Below are positions 51,098 to 61,593 of a stretch of 64,000 nt of DNA, piece after piece. The stretch's first letter is position 1. The number at the start of each line of letters is the position of its first letter. Source of the stretch: Isoetes taiwanensis (Eukaryota; Streptophyta; Lycopodiopsida; Isoetales; Isoetaceae); contig JAJEKV010000057.1 of assembly GCA_021234155.1 (NCBI GenBank), positions 8,896,108 to 8,960,107 of the forward strand, in the 5' to 3' direction. A program made the translations under genes and the position numbers. Under the pieces are notes generated by a model. That model was given only the letters and a program-made list of their open reading frames with translations, was not told the origin of the DNA and ran no database searches.

Positions 51098-52425
51098 TCA
51101 CTCTGCTATAAAAGATGAGCTCCAGTTGGTGAGAATAATTTCGATATCACCCAAATCTCCAACTACAATTGTATTTTGGAGTCTGCTTGCAACATGTGCT
51201 TCAATGATTTCGTTTGGGTCTTCGTTCATAGGCTAGTGCTTGTCAAAGTACCTTGGGGGATTAGCAAATGGATTACTGCTACGGGCTCTTGACAGGCGTG
51301 CTGGATCATTGGTCGGTGGCCCATAAATAGAATAAAATAGAATAGATTTGTTAACGTCCACGGAGACCAATAGGTCATGGTCCACGGAGACCACGGAGAA
51401 CTAACGATACTTTCTCACAGGTTGCTTGGAATGGGTTCATCATTAGATCATATGCTGCTTCAACTTTTCTTTGATCTACATTTTGGCCGTTAGTAGGTAT
51501 AGCCCATTGTGTGCTGAGATAGAACTTTTCTGTTCGGATCATCTCTGTGATTGTGTACGTCAATGGTGGCTTAGGATGATTGGAGATGAGATAATTTGCA
51601 AAATGACGAACTTTAATGAGTAAGTTTTTAGGATCTAGACAAACCTCATCTTTGATTTCTCCTGCTCCATATAGCGCATATTTTTCTTTCCCTTTCATCA
51701 ATTCTGCTGATGAGACATTATGCATGCGCACGCTGAAATGAGGCGTTCCAAATTCCTTCATGCAATAACCTAGCATACCTTCAAAGCAATGTAACTTTGT
51801 GTCCTTCAGCGTCTTGCACATTATTTTGACTCCTGCTGGCTTTGTGGTGTTCCGTTTCATAGCTACTTTGAGTAATGCTGCAGCACCCCAGACTCCTACT
51901 GTTTTGAGTCTTATTGTGGCTTGGAAGTGCAAATGATTTAGATTCGATCCACGCTCTGTTGCAACTAATCCTGCATGACATTGTTCAATAAAGAACCCTG
52001 GGATATTATCTATCAATTTTGGATCGACATCTGTGCCCCTAATGCCTATTGTTATGGACACATCTCCACCAATTGGCCCTTTAGTTTTGTGTTGTTGCGT
52101 GTTCTTCCCTTGCTTCTTTGTTCTTTTTCTTCTTTTTTTCTTTGGTTACTTTCGGAATAATCTGTGTCACTTGGGCTAGACGTATGAATGCTAATCAAAT
52201 CTGTATCTCTTCAATAGCAGGTTGCTTTCCTTTTTTTGTCTGCCTGGCAGGACTGGATTCTCTAATAGGGCTAGATGGTCCGGATTCTTGACGTGGCAGA
52301 GACTTATTGAGATGCAATGTATTGCAAAATACCTCGACACATTCGTTGATTTGGGCCTCTCCAGCTTCTACAACATTTTCTTGTGCAGGGTGGTTTATCT
52401 CATACGTGATGCCTTCTGCCTGCAT
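51098..52425 (-). pseudogene. HUH-type Rep endonuclease of a second mobile element, broken
   Basis: Such Rep proteins nick DNA for rolling-circle replication. A likely N-terminus (MQAEGITYEINHPAQE, from 52425) leads to a Ser/Pro-rich and then Lys/Arg/Glu-rich linker, then a Rep-like domain starting near 52070. That domain has a first strand (VSITIGI), the HUH motif HLHF in ATERGSNLNHLHFQATI, and the tyrosine motif YCMK in FEGMLGYCMKEFG. The helical region continues to about 51400. This YxxK single-tyrosine layout differs from Helitron Rep. Breaks: two apparent single-base frameshifts between 52195 and 52065, a LINE 3' end at 51326-51399, then frame-compatible sequence (starting YGPPTNDPAR) with a TAG at 51234-51236 and open frame to 51098. 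The best guess is a replitron-like element; an old CRESS-virus-like insertion is the alternative. No helicase domain was found. Confidence 0.65.
51326..51399 (-). mobile_element. LINE 3' end inside the Rep gene
   Basis: On the minus strand it reads GTCTCCGTGGACGTTAAC and then a degenerate TATTC-type tail (51326-51345). The word GTCCACGGAGACC is present twice at its 5' side. It interrupts the coding sequence of the HUH Rep gene, which resumes to the left. Same LINE family as at 11857 and 27484. Confidence 0.75.
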
Positions 52426-52690
52426 GACTCCTGTTCATGATGTTGAGGCTGGGCCTCGTCTGTTTCATGCCATTCTTCTCATTGTAATATTTAGATCTAT
52501 GCATTAAAAAACAACACAATTGTGAATAACTAGTAATACTAGTAATAATATGACTAATAGAAGTAATAGTAGTAATAACGTATACCATAAGAAGTAATAC
52601 AAGTGTGTTTAACATGCTAGATGTTATAATGCTAGATATTGTAGCATAACATTTTTCCACACTCAAACCTTAGAAATGGCCACATTCAAA

Positions 52691-53404
52691 GGAAGGAAGG
52701 AAGGAAGGAAGGAAATTTTAACGTCCACGGAACCCAATCAGGTTATGGGGCCTAATACAAAAGATAGGGCAAAAGCCCAGACTGAAACTCGGGGACCAGG
52801 CCCCGTGACCAAACCAAAAATGCCGAAGCCAAAATCAAACGTGGGGACTAGCCCCAGTACACAGAACTCGGGGACTATGCCCCGTAGCAAATCACAATGC
52901 TAGAATAAAACAAAAGGGCATAAGCCCAAGCAGAGCTCGGAGTCAAACCAACTACACAGACATTGCCCATGGATCAAGTGGCCAGTGATCCCGAATGATA
53001 GCCTGGCCGCCTCTATACACAGCCCACTTCCGGTGCAGACGAGCCTCGTGGACTCGACATAGTTCATCCTTCCGTCGGCAGAGCTGTGCTGGGGTAAGGT
53101 CTTCCTGGACGGAGAAGGAGGTCCCTTGCAAGTGATTGCCATGGCGGAGGATGTGCAGCCTGGACAAGGCATCCCTGAAACTGACCAGTAAATGATGGGG
53201 GCGGTCAGGCCGTGCTGCTCCAACTCGACGAGCCGAGAGAATGCCATCTGCCTTTACGTGTGTCACCTCAGCAAAGAAACGGGTCACCTCAGCTGTCACA
53301 GGAGTGTCGCTTCTTTCAAACCCACAATGAGTAGGTTCAGGGCTAACGGGTGCGTTGTGGCCTGGCCAGGCTTCGAAAGCGAGACCTGTGCAGCGGGCAA
53401 ACAA
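52691..53404 (-). mobile_element. LINE relic: ORF1 C-terminal domain joined to the 3' end, TTCC tail
   Basis: The minus frame 53404-52952 contains a stretch like the C-terminal RNA-binding part of L1-type ORF1 proteins: PHHLLVSFRDALSRLHILR, then VQEDLTPAQLCRRKDEL, then AVYRGGQAIIRD. After its stop comes about 230 bp of 3' untranslated sequence with repeated CCCCGAG and GGGGACT words, the family 3' end (GGTTCCGTGGACGTTAAA), and a TTCC tail at 52691-52714. There is no reverse transcriptase between ORF1 and the 3' end, so this copy is either internally deleted or an ORF1-only non-autonomous form. Assignment to ORF1 rests on pattern only. Confidence 0.6.
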
Positions 53405-53494
53405 TCCTCGGATGGCGGCCGTGTGGGCATAGGTGTGGTATCATCGGCCTGGGAAAGTCGAAATGCCAAATTTTAACAAAATAAAACAAAACAA

Positions 53495-53640
53495 AGGAAT
53501 AGTTATGAAAATAAAAAAAAAAGTGAAGAAGCATCGAGGAGGCTCATATTAGGTCTAGTATTATAACAAAACAAAGGAATAGTTATAAAAAAAAGGTGAA
53601 GAAGCATCAAGGAGGCCCATATTAGGGCAGCATTAAGGTT
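53495..53640. repeat. ~73-bp tandem duplication
   Basis: ACAAAGGAATAGTTAT followed by an A-rich run and GTGAAGAAGCATC occurs at about 53500 and again at about 53573 with minor changes. A second small repeat, GGCAGCATTA-GGTTTGAA, follows at 53625 and 53665. Confidence 0.75.
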
Positions 53641-55740
53641 TGAAGAAACGAGCATGGTAGATTACGGCAGCATTAGGGTTTGAATATGCGACCATGGCAG
53701 CTGCTTCACAGCATATAATATGGAGTCGAAGGCGACATGCAAAGTTAATCTGAATGAACTTAGAAAAGAACTAGAAAATTTGGCTATGGGAGCACAGATT
53801 CTATGATTAGGATCGTTTTTCCAATTTAAATAGCCATCTTCTACCCATGTTCAATTGTTGACACCCTATCCCAGGAGCCCCTTGTCCTCCAGATGCTTTC
53901 TTTTAGACTTGGTATGGTGCTAAAAACTATTGTTTTTTCCACCATCCTTGACCTCCAAAGCTTTTGCATTTGCTTGCAAAGCCGACTGCACCTTTGTGGT
54001 TTTTTGCTAGGATCAGCTCTGCGGTGGCCAGCCTTACATGATGATACTGGAGAATGGGATTCGAAGATTGTGGATCACTTGTATTTTCCTGTCGGTGGAA
54101 AAGGCTTACACCTAGTGCATCCTCTAAGTTGCCAATTCAGAAGCTGACAAGTCCCACTATTGCGTTATGTGTTGTGAACACTAATTAGGTGAGTTTGTTA
54201 TTTTTTGCAGATGCTTTTTGTGGTTAACATTGGATGGTGGCATTGAATTGCTTAATTTGAAGACTTGTTTTTAGTAGTTTTTGATGTCTTCTAGTTTTGA
54301 AAGTACTTTGAGGGTTTATCAACATGCTTGGGACCTTTTCAAGAATTGGTACAAGTCAAAGAACCTAATTTTCCTACCTGCTGAGTCTTCCCCTGTTTGC
54401 CTGAAAAATTATTGCTGGCTTCCTTTCCTAGTCCATTAGCCCATGTTAGCACTACCATTGCTTCTGTTGCTTTTCATCACCTTCTTGCCAGTTACTCAAA
54501 GACTACAGATCGTCCTCTAGTTGGCCTTACTCGAGATGTGACCACGAGATTGTCCACTTCTTCAGTTAGAAAGAAACAACATCCTTCCTCAATTTCTTAT
54601 CTAGTAAGGAGTTGCTATCTTTGCTTTGGAACGAGAATACCCACACTAGCCTTTTTTATCAATTCCTCAAAGATAGACCAGTTGGATGTGGGTGCCAAGG
54701 TCTCTATTGCCCACCTCTTTGGTGCTTTTTGCCATGTTGGCCTTTTGGAGAGACTATTGAATTTGGGAAATTATGAAGAAGTGGATGGATGTTGCGTCTG
54801 GTAGCCATTTGATTAGAGGCATCCATGTGATACACCATGGTTATTTTCTAAGGAGAGGTTCCATTTCATTTTCCACTTTGAGAACTTGATTCAAGCATTG
54901 CCTTTCTGCCATTGATGAAGATGCAACTGCTTTTGGTACCCATTCAGCTAGAAGAGGAGGAGCCACTGCGACAGCTGCTTTAAATGTCCCAGACAATCTT
55001 CAAGGCACATGCTCGTTGGCGCTCTAATTCAGCCAAGGATAGTCATATTATCCAACAATAGCTACTTGTTTCCCATTCCTTGGGCTTAGTTCTGACTTAT
55101 CCTAGTGCTTTGGCCTGCCTGTTGACTTCCGCTGCCCTCCAACCAGCTCTTAACTCTACTGCCTCTGTTTTTTAGCATTGTGACTCATGTTGTGGTTTTA
55201 GTGGAGATACCTAGATGTGGCTTTCTTTTAGTTGTGTTCTCTCTCTTCTTCTTGTCCTTTTTAGTTATCCTGCTAGTTTTGACAATTTAATTTATCTTCG
55301 TATAATGAAAAATTTGTAAATGTAATTGTCAAAACCATTGACGTAGGTAGTTAGACAGTTACAACTTTTTCATGATCTACATCTATGTTTGCCTTGCCAT
55401 GACCAACTTTCCCACTCATGTACCCAACCCATATGTTAGTAGAGCATGGCGGCTCGGGCAGCATTAGCATTGTGGCTAATTGTTTAGGATCTGGGTTCAG
55501 GATTGTCTGCAAGATAGCCCTCTGTGAGAACCCTTGGATCAAACAGACAAATCCTTAGTATAGTGTGTCACGCGGGATTTTGCAAAAGAGATAAGAACAG
55601 AAAGAACAAATAAGAAACAAAGGAAACTGTATGCCAAGATAAGAATCCCGTGAATATCATGAGAAATACATGAGGTCTCGCAAGAGGCTGAGGCAAAAGT
55701 TGAAACAAGACAATACTAAATCTCATCTAAAACTTTAGAT
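53641..55740. other. No supported gene
   Basis: Two plus-strand frames (53893-54147 and 54397-54804) look coding in composition but show no domain that I recognise; they may be worn transposon or gene pieces. A minus ORF at 55351-55542 is likewise unassigned. Confidence 0.35.
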
Positions 55741-58700
55741 CTAACTTTCCTCATATATATAGTACAATGGCTTTAGACCCAAAATAGGAAACAGGCATCG
55801 GTCATCTACTCTTGGAATCTCTACAATAATTAGGGGAATTTGGTGGTTGAGGCCTGATTGCCGTGATTCGTGCTGACTTGAGTCCACACTACCATGTCTA
55901 CTCCCTAGTGTCCCTACGCATGGCGTGATCTTCTGCATGGACATGGGCGTGGACGTGGGTCCTGATTTAGGCGTGGACTTTGTTCCTGATGTCCCCGCTG
56001 CTTCCTTATCTTTGGGATCCTTGGCACTTAGGAATAGTCCAGTGCTTGGAGGCATAGGACTAAGACTCCCCCCCACCAAAGAACATTTAGAGGAAAGAAA
56101 AGCAGGCATATGTTATGGTGGAAGGAAATTGGCCACATTCTGAACATCATCATGACGGCTATGTGGCCGAGGTGTCTCACTGTACTTGGAGATCATTTCA
56201 TGATGTCGTGTCTTCAGAGCAGCGGGCATGGTTTGTCCAAGAGCGAGATTACCTTCAAGAAGGAAGCCAGACCGAAGCATATCTTCAAGAGCATGATGAA
56301 CTTCAGCTTGGACATACTGACATTCCATGAGGAGTAAAGTGTCCAGTTTGAAAGCATTGACACTGGCATTAGGATTACAATGAAAAATAGGGCGTTGCCT
56401 GGCCAAGGAACTCATGAGGATGCAACACATAGCAACATAGAAACCAGCCTAGTGATTTACAATAGGATCTGGAGAAGTAGCAGCAATTTCCAAGAACTGA
56501 TCGAAACCCCAGATGGCATTGGCAGGAGTTTTCCATGTTCGTGCATTCGGAATATAGCTCTAATTGGTGCTATTATCCAAGGGTTCGTCGTCTTGCCAAG
56601 CATCATGTCTGACAAAGTGTGGATCCTAACGGAGATCCACTGCTATTTGACGAGGTGTCCAATCTGCATGTGCAGCTAAGTGCTGGGTCCAAAATTTTGA
56701 GTGCCATTCCGAGGTGTGATATTCCGGACGTAGTGGCGCACACAGGGAAACATATAAAGGAATATGGCACGAAGATTCCTGCATCTCTACCTTTTATGCT
56801 TGTGTGCGAAATTCCTAGAGAATGGCAGGATCTAAAAAATTGCACAGATGATCCCATTTTTGAGAAGGAAGGAGGGAATATAAGGTGGGTGGTTCCCAAT
56901 CAAAGGGAAGAACCTTTTCTGCCAGATAAGATTGTAAAACATTAAAAGTTCCCAAGTGCTATAAATAGAGCTGGGCATAGCCAATGCCAGCTTCTTGATA
57001 TATATAATTTTTGGTCTCTTGCAGAGCTTCAGGAATCCAAAGTTGCAGATAAGTGGTAAGCTCAGGCATGTACTCAGCTTGAAGAGCAATATTCCTGGAG
57101 GGTTCAGCTAAGTATTTGTTGGTTATCTGGAGCATCCATGTAGAGTGGATATTGCATGTGTATGCCGTGGGAGAGCCATCAATAAACTTGTTCTTGGAGT
57201 CAGCAAAATAAAAGTCATGCATGACATATGCCATGGGCTGAATAATAAGAAGGATGAAGAAATGTAGATCTTTACAAAGGACCAGCTGATAGACAAGTAG
57301 AGCACAGAGAAGACTTTTTTTCTGAAATGGTGAGATCGGGCTAGAGGCGTAATAAATCATTGATGGTGAGCGGGCCCTCAACAGCACCAGAAGCACTCAG
57401 CCATTTGAGGAGAAAACTGTACCGTCTAGACTTGACATAATTAAGATAGCCTATGGGCGTGGAAAATCTTGATGAATGCAGAGAGCCAAGGCAATATCGC
57501 ATTCCACCATTTGTTGTGCTCCTTCCGCAGTTTGCTCTGCTTGGTGGAGTTGATGCTCCAAATCTGTGGCCTTGTTTTGTAATTCAGTCTGGGACTAAGT
57601 AAGTTCCTTCACTTTGCATTGTGCGTGCATGGAATGTGAAGGTGAGGGACCTACGGTTGAAACCTGTAATTGCATGCCAGCAATTTCAGCTATGTTAATC
57701 ATTTTCTGTTCTTGCAACTTCAGCAGCTGACTCTCAAGATGCTAGGTTTTGTGGTCGGCAGCTGCCAACTGACCTTCCAAGGTGGTGATTTTAACTTGGC
57801 CTTGAGTAGTGGCGTGTTTTTAGGTTGTGAGCTCTGATTGCAGGCCAGTATAGAGAGCCTTTTTTCCGACAGAGACAGTTTCTTAGCCTGAAGTTTGGAT
57901 GTGAGATCATCCACAGTCTTGTGTAGGTCAACACAAACCTTTTACAAGGCTGCTCAGGCATCTTGCTCTTATGTAAGAGGAACCCATGCTCTAATAATTG
58001 CCCATGCTTGGTTTGGACGCTAGCTTGAGCATCAGCGTGGCGAGATTGAACATGCTGAAGTTCTGCCTTTAAGGCATCGGCAGAATCTAAATGGGCTTGA
58101 ACGTCATTCATAAGCTGAGCCTGAAAATCTTGAAGTTGTATGATACAACCTACTACCTTCTGCTGATACTCATAGAGAGCTTGGCGTGGATGTTGTGCAG
58201 AAGCTAAGGTTGCAGGTAACGGTTATGAGAGGTGCGATTGACATTGAGCAACAGACAAACTGGTCTTTTCAGAGGAGGAAATGGGGATCACTGGAGGGCT
58301 CTTAGGAGGAGAAAGGGGTCGTGGTTGTTCTTGATCAACCTGGCAGTTGGAGGTTTCTTCCTGCAGTTCTCGGATAGGTTCAATGACATCATGAATTGTG
58401 GTTCACGAGTAAGCATCTGCTTACTGAGTGAGAATAATGTTGGGGGCTGGGAGACAACGATTAATGCGTGCTTGAAAATGGGCATCCATGGAGGATTCAG
58501 TGGTAGAACCAGTGGCTTTTCTCAGGCGGTCCAATTCCTCCAAGAATCTACGAAACAAAAGCTCGGGCCAATTGATGGTATGATCATAATAAATGGCAAC
58601 TATAGCATTATGAAAAAAAATCTTATTTATGTGGGTATTCTTGACTGGATGGCCATAGAATTTGCACCACAAGAATTTGATAAAATCCCCATATGGTTTG

Positions 58701-59093
58701 GCGAAGGTCATCAGCTTGGTGTGAGTGGCAAAGTAGGGAATAACATAATACTGAGAAACATCATGATCATTGAGAGTAGACCAACTCAAAAATTCATTAC
58801 CTGAGGGGAGTTGAAAAATGTTGGAAAAAAGATCTTGATGCACTATGATCATTGTGGCATCCACTATAGTCTGAATTATGCACCAAATGGGCAACAAACT
58901 GACGAAGTTCCGCTTGAATAGATGTCGAAAAAAACATATCAGCAAAGGCACACAGGCCATGACGATCTACAAGTTCTCGATTGGGCCCTCAAAAGACTGG
59001 CTTGCTGGGACTTGAAAAGACAACGGAAGCAAAAGCTTTAGCATTCATGCGCTCGGTGGTCTGAAGAGTAGCGAGTTGAGGGGAGGCGGCCAT
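55741..59093 (-). pseudogene. Decayed gag-like / plant mobile-element protein with long coiled coils
   Basis: An ATGGCCGCC start at 59093 opens MAASPQLATLQTTERMNAKA, soon interrupted by a stop. After a shift the frame at 58960-58421 carries IFQLPSGNEFLSWSTL, KLMTFAKPYGDFIKFLWCKF and TINWPELLFRRFLEELDRLR, a layout seen in plant mobile-element or gag-like proteins (my assignment by pattern). Two in-frame stops follow (near 58420 and 58400). The same frame then reads a Pro-rich link (RPLSPPKSPPVIPISSSEK) and heptad-rich coiled coil (SADALKAELQHVQSRHADAQ; later QTELQNKATDLEHQLHQAEQ) to about 57480, in changing frames. Further open pieces lie at 57396-56959, 56430-56113 and 56109-55741. At least six breaks; not functional. 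No protease, reverse transcriptase or integrase was seen. Confidence 0.5.
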
Positions 59094-59590
59094 AAATGAA
59101 CGAGTAAGGCGAAAGGCGATCGCAAAGATACAGGGGCAAGGAAAGCTTGAACACTAGGGTTTGCATTTGTTCGCATGCATTTCCAGTAGGCAATTGTAGT
59201 GACAAATCGTGACCGTCGGAGTGAACAGATGGCAGCATCGCAATTGTCCGAAGAAAGGACTATAAATTTTAGCTAAGTCCCAAAGAGGCATCCTGAGGAA
59301 TTGAATGGCTAAGTATGAAAACATCAACGGTTGAAACAATGACACGTGGAGTGTATGAGGAATGATGTGATAGGAGCATAAAATGATAGCAGTAACTTTC
59401 ATAATTAAGAGAGGCAACTTGAGGAGGCGAACGTCTTAAGGAAAAGAATGACAGGCACGTAAGGCCAGAGAGAAGGTACCGCAACGAGATATGTGGCATG
59501 ATATGAGAATCTATATTTGGAATGCCTTAAGGATAGGAACACGTGAGACAATAGTGATTGGTCCACCTCAACAGGAGAAAGGCGGTACGC

Positions 59591-59602
59591 CTATATAAGG
59601 AG
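59591..59602 (+). promoter_or_regulatory. TATA-like box with upstream ACGTG and inverted CCAAT
   Basis: CTATATAAGG here is preceded by ACACGTGAG near 59540 and GATTGGTCC (CCAAT on the other strand) near 59558. The arrangement looks like a plant promoter or an LTR promoter on the plus strand. No open frame of note follows within 300 bp. Read on the other strand, TATATAGG lies about 500 bp upstream of the decayed minus-strand gene at 59093. Confidence 0.4.
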
Positions 59603-60315
59603 ACGAAGGGTGTTCCAAGGACACAATAAGTTTGGTGATGGAGATAAACAACACGATGCCGACTGACATGCCAGATGAATGATCTAGAATGGAAGATAAA
59701 AACCGTGGAATGGAAGATGAAAACTGCTGGATCTGTGGATAATCTTGACCCCCAGTCGAACTACGTGGATGTGATCTTGCATCTGCGTTGGGATCCCGAG
59801 CAGGGGTATGTGATTCTGTGAGCCTGTGCTGCTCCAAATGCAAAAGGAATGCTGAACTAGAGTAGAATTTTGTGTGTCTATATAAGGGCTATGCCCATGC
59901 GGTTAAGTAAGTGCGATGCCCATTTTCTAACCATACTCCTTTTGATAATATATAAGGTATTTGCTTAATCATTTTGTCTATGTTATTGATATTGTCGTGT
60001 GATGAGTCTGTATGAAATGTTTTGAGGCGAAAGCCATTAACCAAGGAAGACAATAGGGTGTCATCTAATTCAGCAAGTTAGAACACACTAGGTTATACCA
60101 CCTTAGTGATTTTGTAAGGATCAAGGTAGTTTTTGATGTATTCTTGTATCTCTAATATATAATTGTAATAAGGAAGGTAAGGGGCTAGCTTGCGCTTGTG
60201 CCTTTAATAGAAAAAAATTATGGTTTGCATTGTACACGTGTGTGCAAATAAAAAATTTGGAAGGAGGCAGTTTCCTCTGGAACTTTCGAGTATCTGCTTG
60301 AAGCTTTCATGGACT

Positions 60316-60356
60316 TTCTGGAAGTTTCCAGCCTATTCCTTGGGGTTATATATAAA
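60316..60356 (+). promoter_or_regulatory. Perfect heat-shock element plus TATA box
   Basis: TTCTGGAAGTTTC (60316-60328) is a perfect TTCnnGAAnnTTC heat-shock element. TATATATAAA follows at 60347-60356, a normal spacing for a heat-inducible promoter. Partial GAAnnTTC words lie just upstream (for example GGAACTTTCGAG near 60278). About 100 bp downstream is ATGGCGTTTCC (60454), opening a 27-codon frame that ends at 60537. An ATGGTGGCTGCAAA followed by a GTAAGTAG donor comes next at about 60539-60560. It may drive a spliced gene or belong to a stress-responsive LTR; no downstream exon was traced. Confidence 0.5.
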
Positions 60357-61122
60357 GGGCAGAGATCAGCTATTCAATAATGAGAGTCCAACATCGCTGA
60401 AGAAGAATAGCAGTGAAGAGCTTTATCAGAAGCTTTCTCTATTTTTTTCGGCTATGGCGTTTCCCGCCTTTCGCCTCGCACCCGCCTTTGGTCCCGGTGA
60501 CTTTTCTAGCGTGCTTTTCTTGAATCTTCGTCTTTGAAATGGTGGCTGCAAAGTAAGTAGATGTTTTTGGATCTGTTCGTCAGTTGCTGGAATAGCTTCT
60601 TGGAGATTATTAGTCTTTGATGTTGGTTAGTTTTTAAGCTTCTGTTAGGGACGATTTTGTCCTAAGACCTGCAGTTTTGCCTCAAGCACTAACACAGGAG
60701 GAGGGATGCAGTAGAAAGTTCATGCAACAAAAGGGATTGTTCTGGGGTTTTCCCAGGGCCGCACTTCAAGAGTCAGGATACCTTGGTGTGCAGTAAAGGA
60801 TTCGGTATTGATGAGATATCTTCTCCTCCCGATTATTCATATCCAAAAATTGTGACGGTAAACTGGAGCTGTGCTTATAGGATTTTTCCTGTGATACTTT
60901 GATATTTTCTTTTGATATTCTTATTGCTTTTATAAGCATCTTGACCCGTTTGTGTGGCGGCCGTGGCAACTCAGAAAGGCCTTTTAGAGGGAAAGGCACA
61001 ATGTTGTTGGTCTATTTTTGCCTGGATTGGAGGGTTTTTAACTTATTTGACTAGATTGGACAGTCGAAATCAAAGCTGCAGTTTGCAAATGCAATTTTGA
61101 GGTAGAAGACGCTTTGCTTTTG

Positions 61123-61584
61123 GGACGTCCGTATTTAGAGTCCGGGGTGTGGTATTTCCGGACTTTCTTGGTGGTATTTCTGGACATCCGTTATCAGCCA
61201 GGTGGTATTTCCGGCCAAAAAAGGTGGTATTTCCGGCCAAAAAGGTGGTATTTTCGGCCAAAAAGGTGGTATTTCTAGCCAAAAACCAAGCACGAAACTG
61301 CGCGGCGGAGCTGAAATCTTTGGTCGGATCGTTCTTGCAGCTCCGTGGACGGCTTGAGCTGCTTCAAAAGCCCTTCTAATCACTTTGTCTGCCTCTTTAA
61401 CATTAGTTTGATGAAGAGAGGAAGTGATTTGAGCCCAGATAGAGCCGGATTGATCCAAAAATGCCCAAAAACAGTTGATTCTGGGCTTGAAACTGTGAAG
61501 TTACAGTGGCTGATAACGGGTGGCCGGAAATACCACAAAAAAAGTCCGGAAATACCACATCACGGACTCTAAATACGGCGGTCC
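61123..61584. mobile_element. MULE-type MITE, copy B (462 bp, perfect 9-bp target duplication)
   Basis: TTGCTTTTG flanks the element exactly on both sides (61114-61122 and 61585-61593). The inverted ends begin GGACGTCCGTATTTAGAGTCC and, on the other strand, GGACCGCCGTATTTAGAGTC, and continue through GATGTGGTATTTCCGGAC. Internally GGTGGTATTTCCGGCC repeats several times. The centre (TTGAGCCCAGATAGAGCC and neighbours) matches copy A at 15827-16307 in inverted orientation. It has no transposase. A 9-bp duplication indicates mobilisation by a Mutator-type transposase. Confidence 0.9.
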
Positions 61585-61593
61585 TTGCTTTTG

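Noticed and set aside
58232-58804. 190-aa plus-strand frame
   Set aside because: It overlaps the minus-strand gag-like/coiled-coil relic, whose composition and motif pattern are more convincing.
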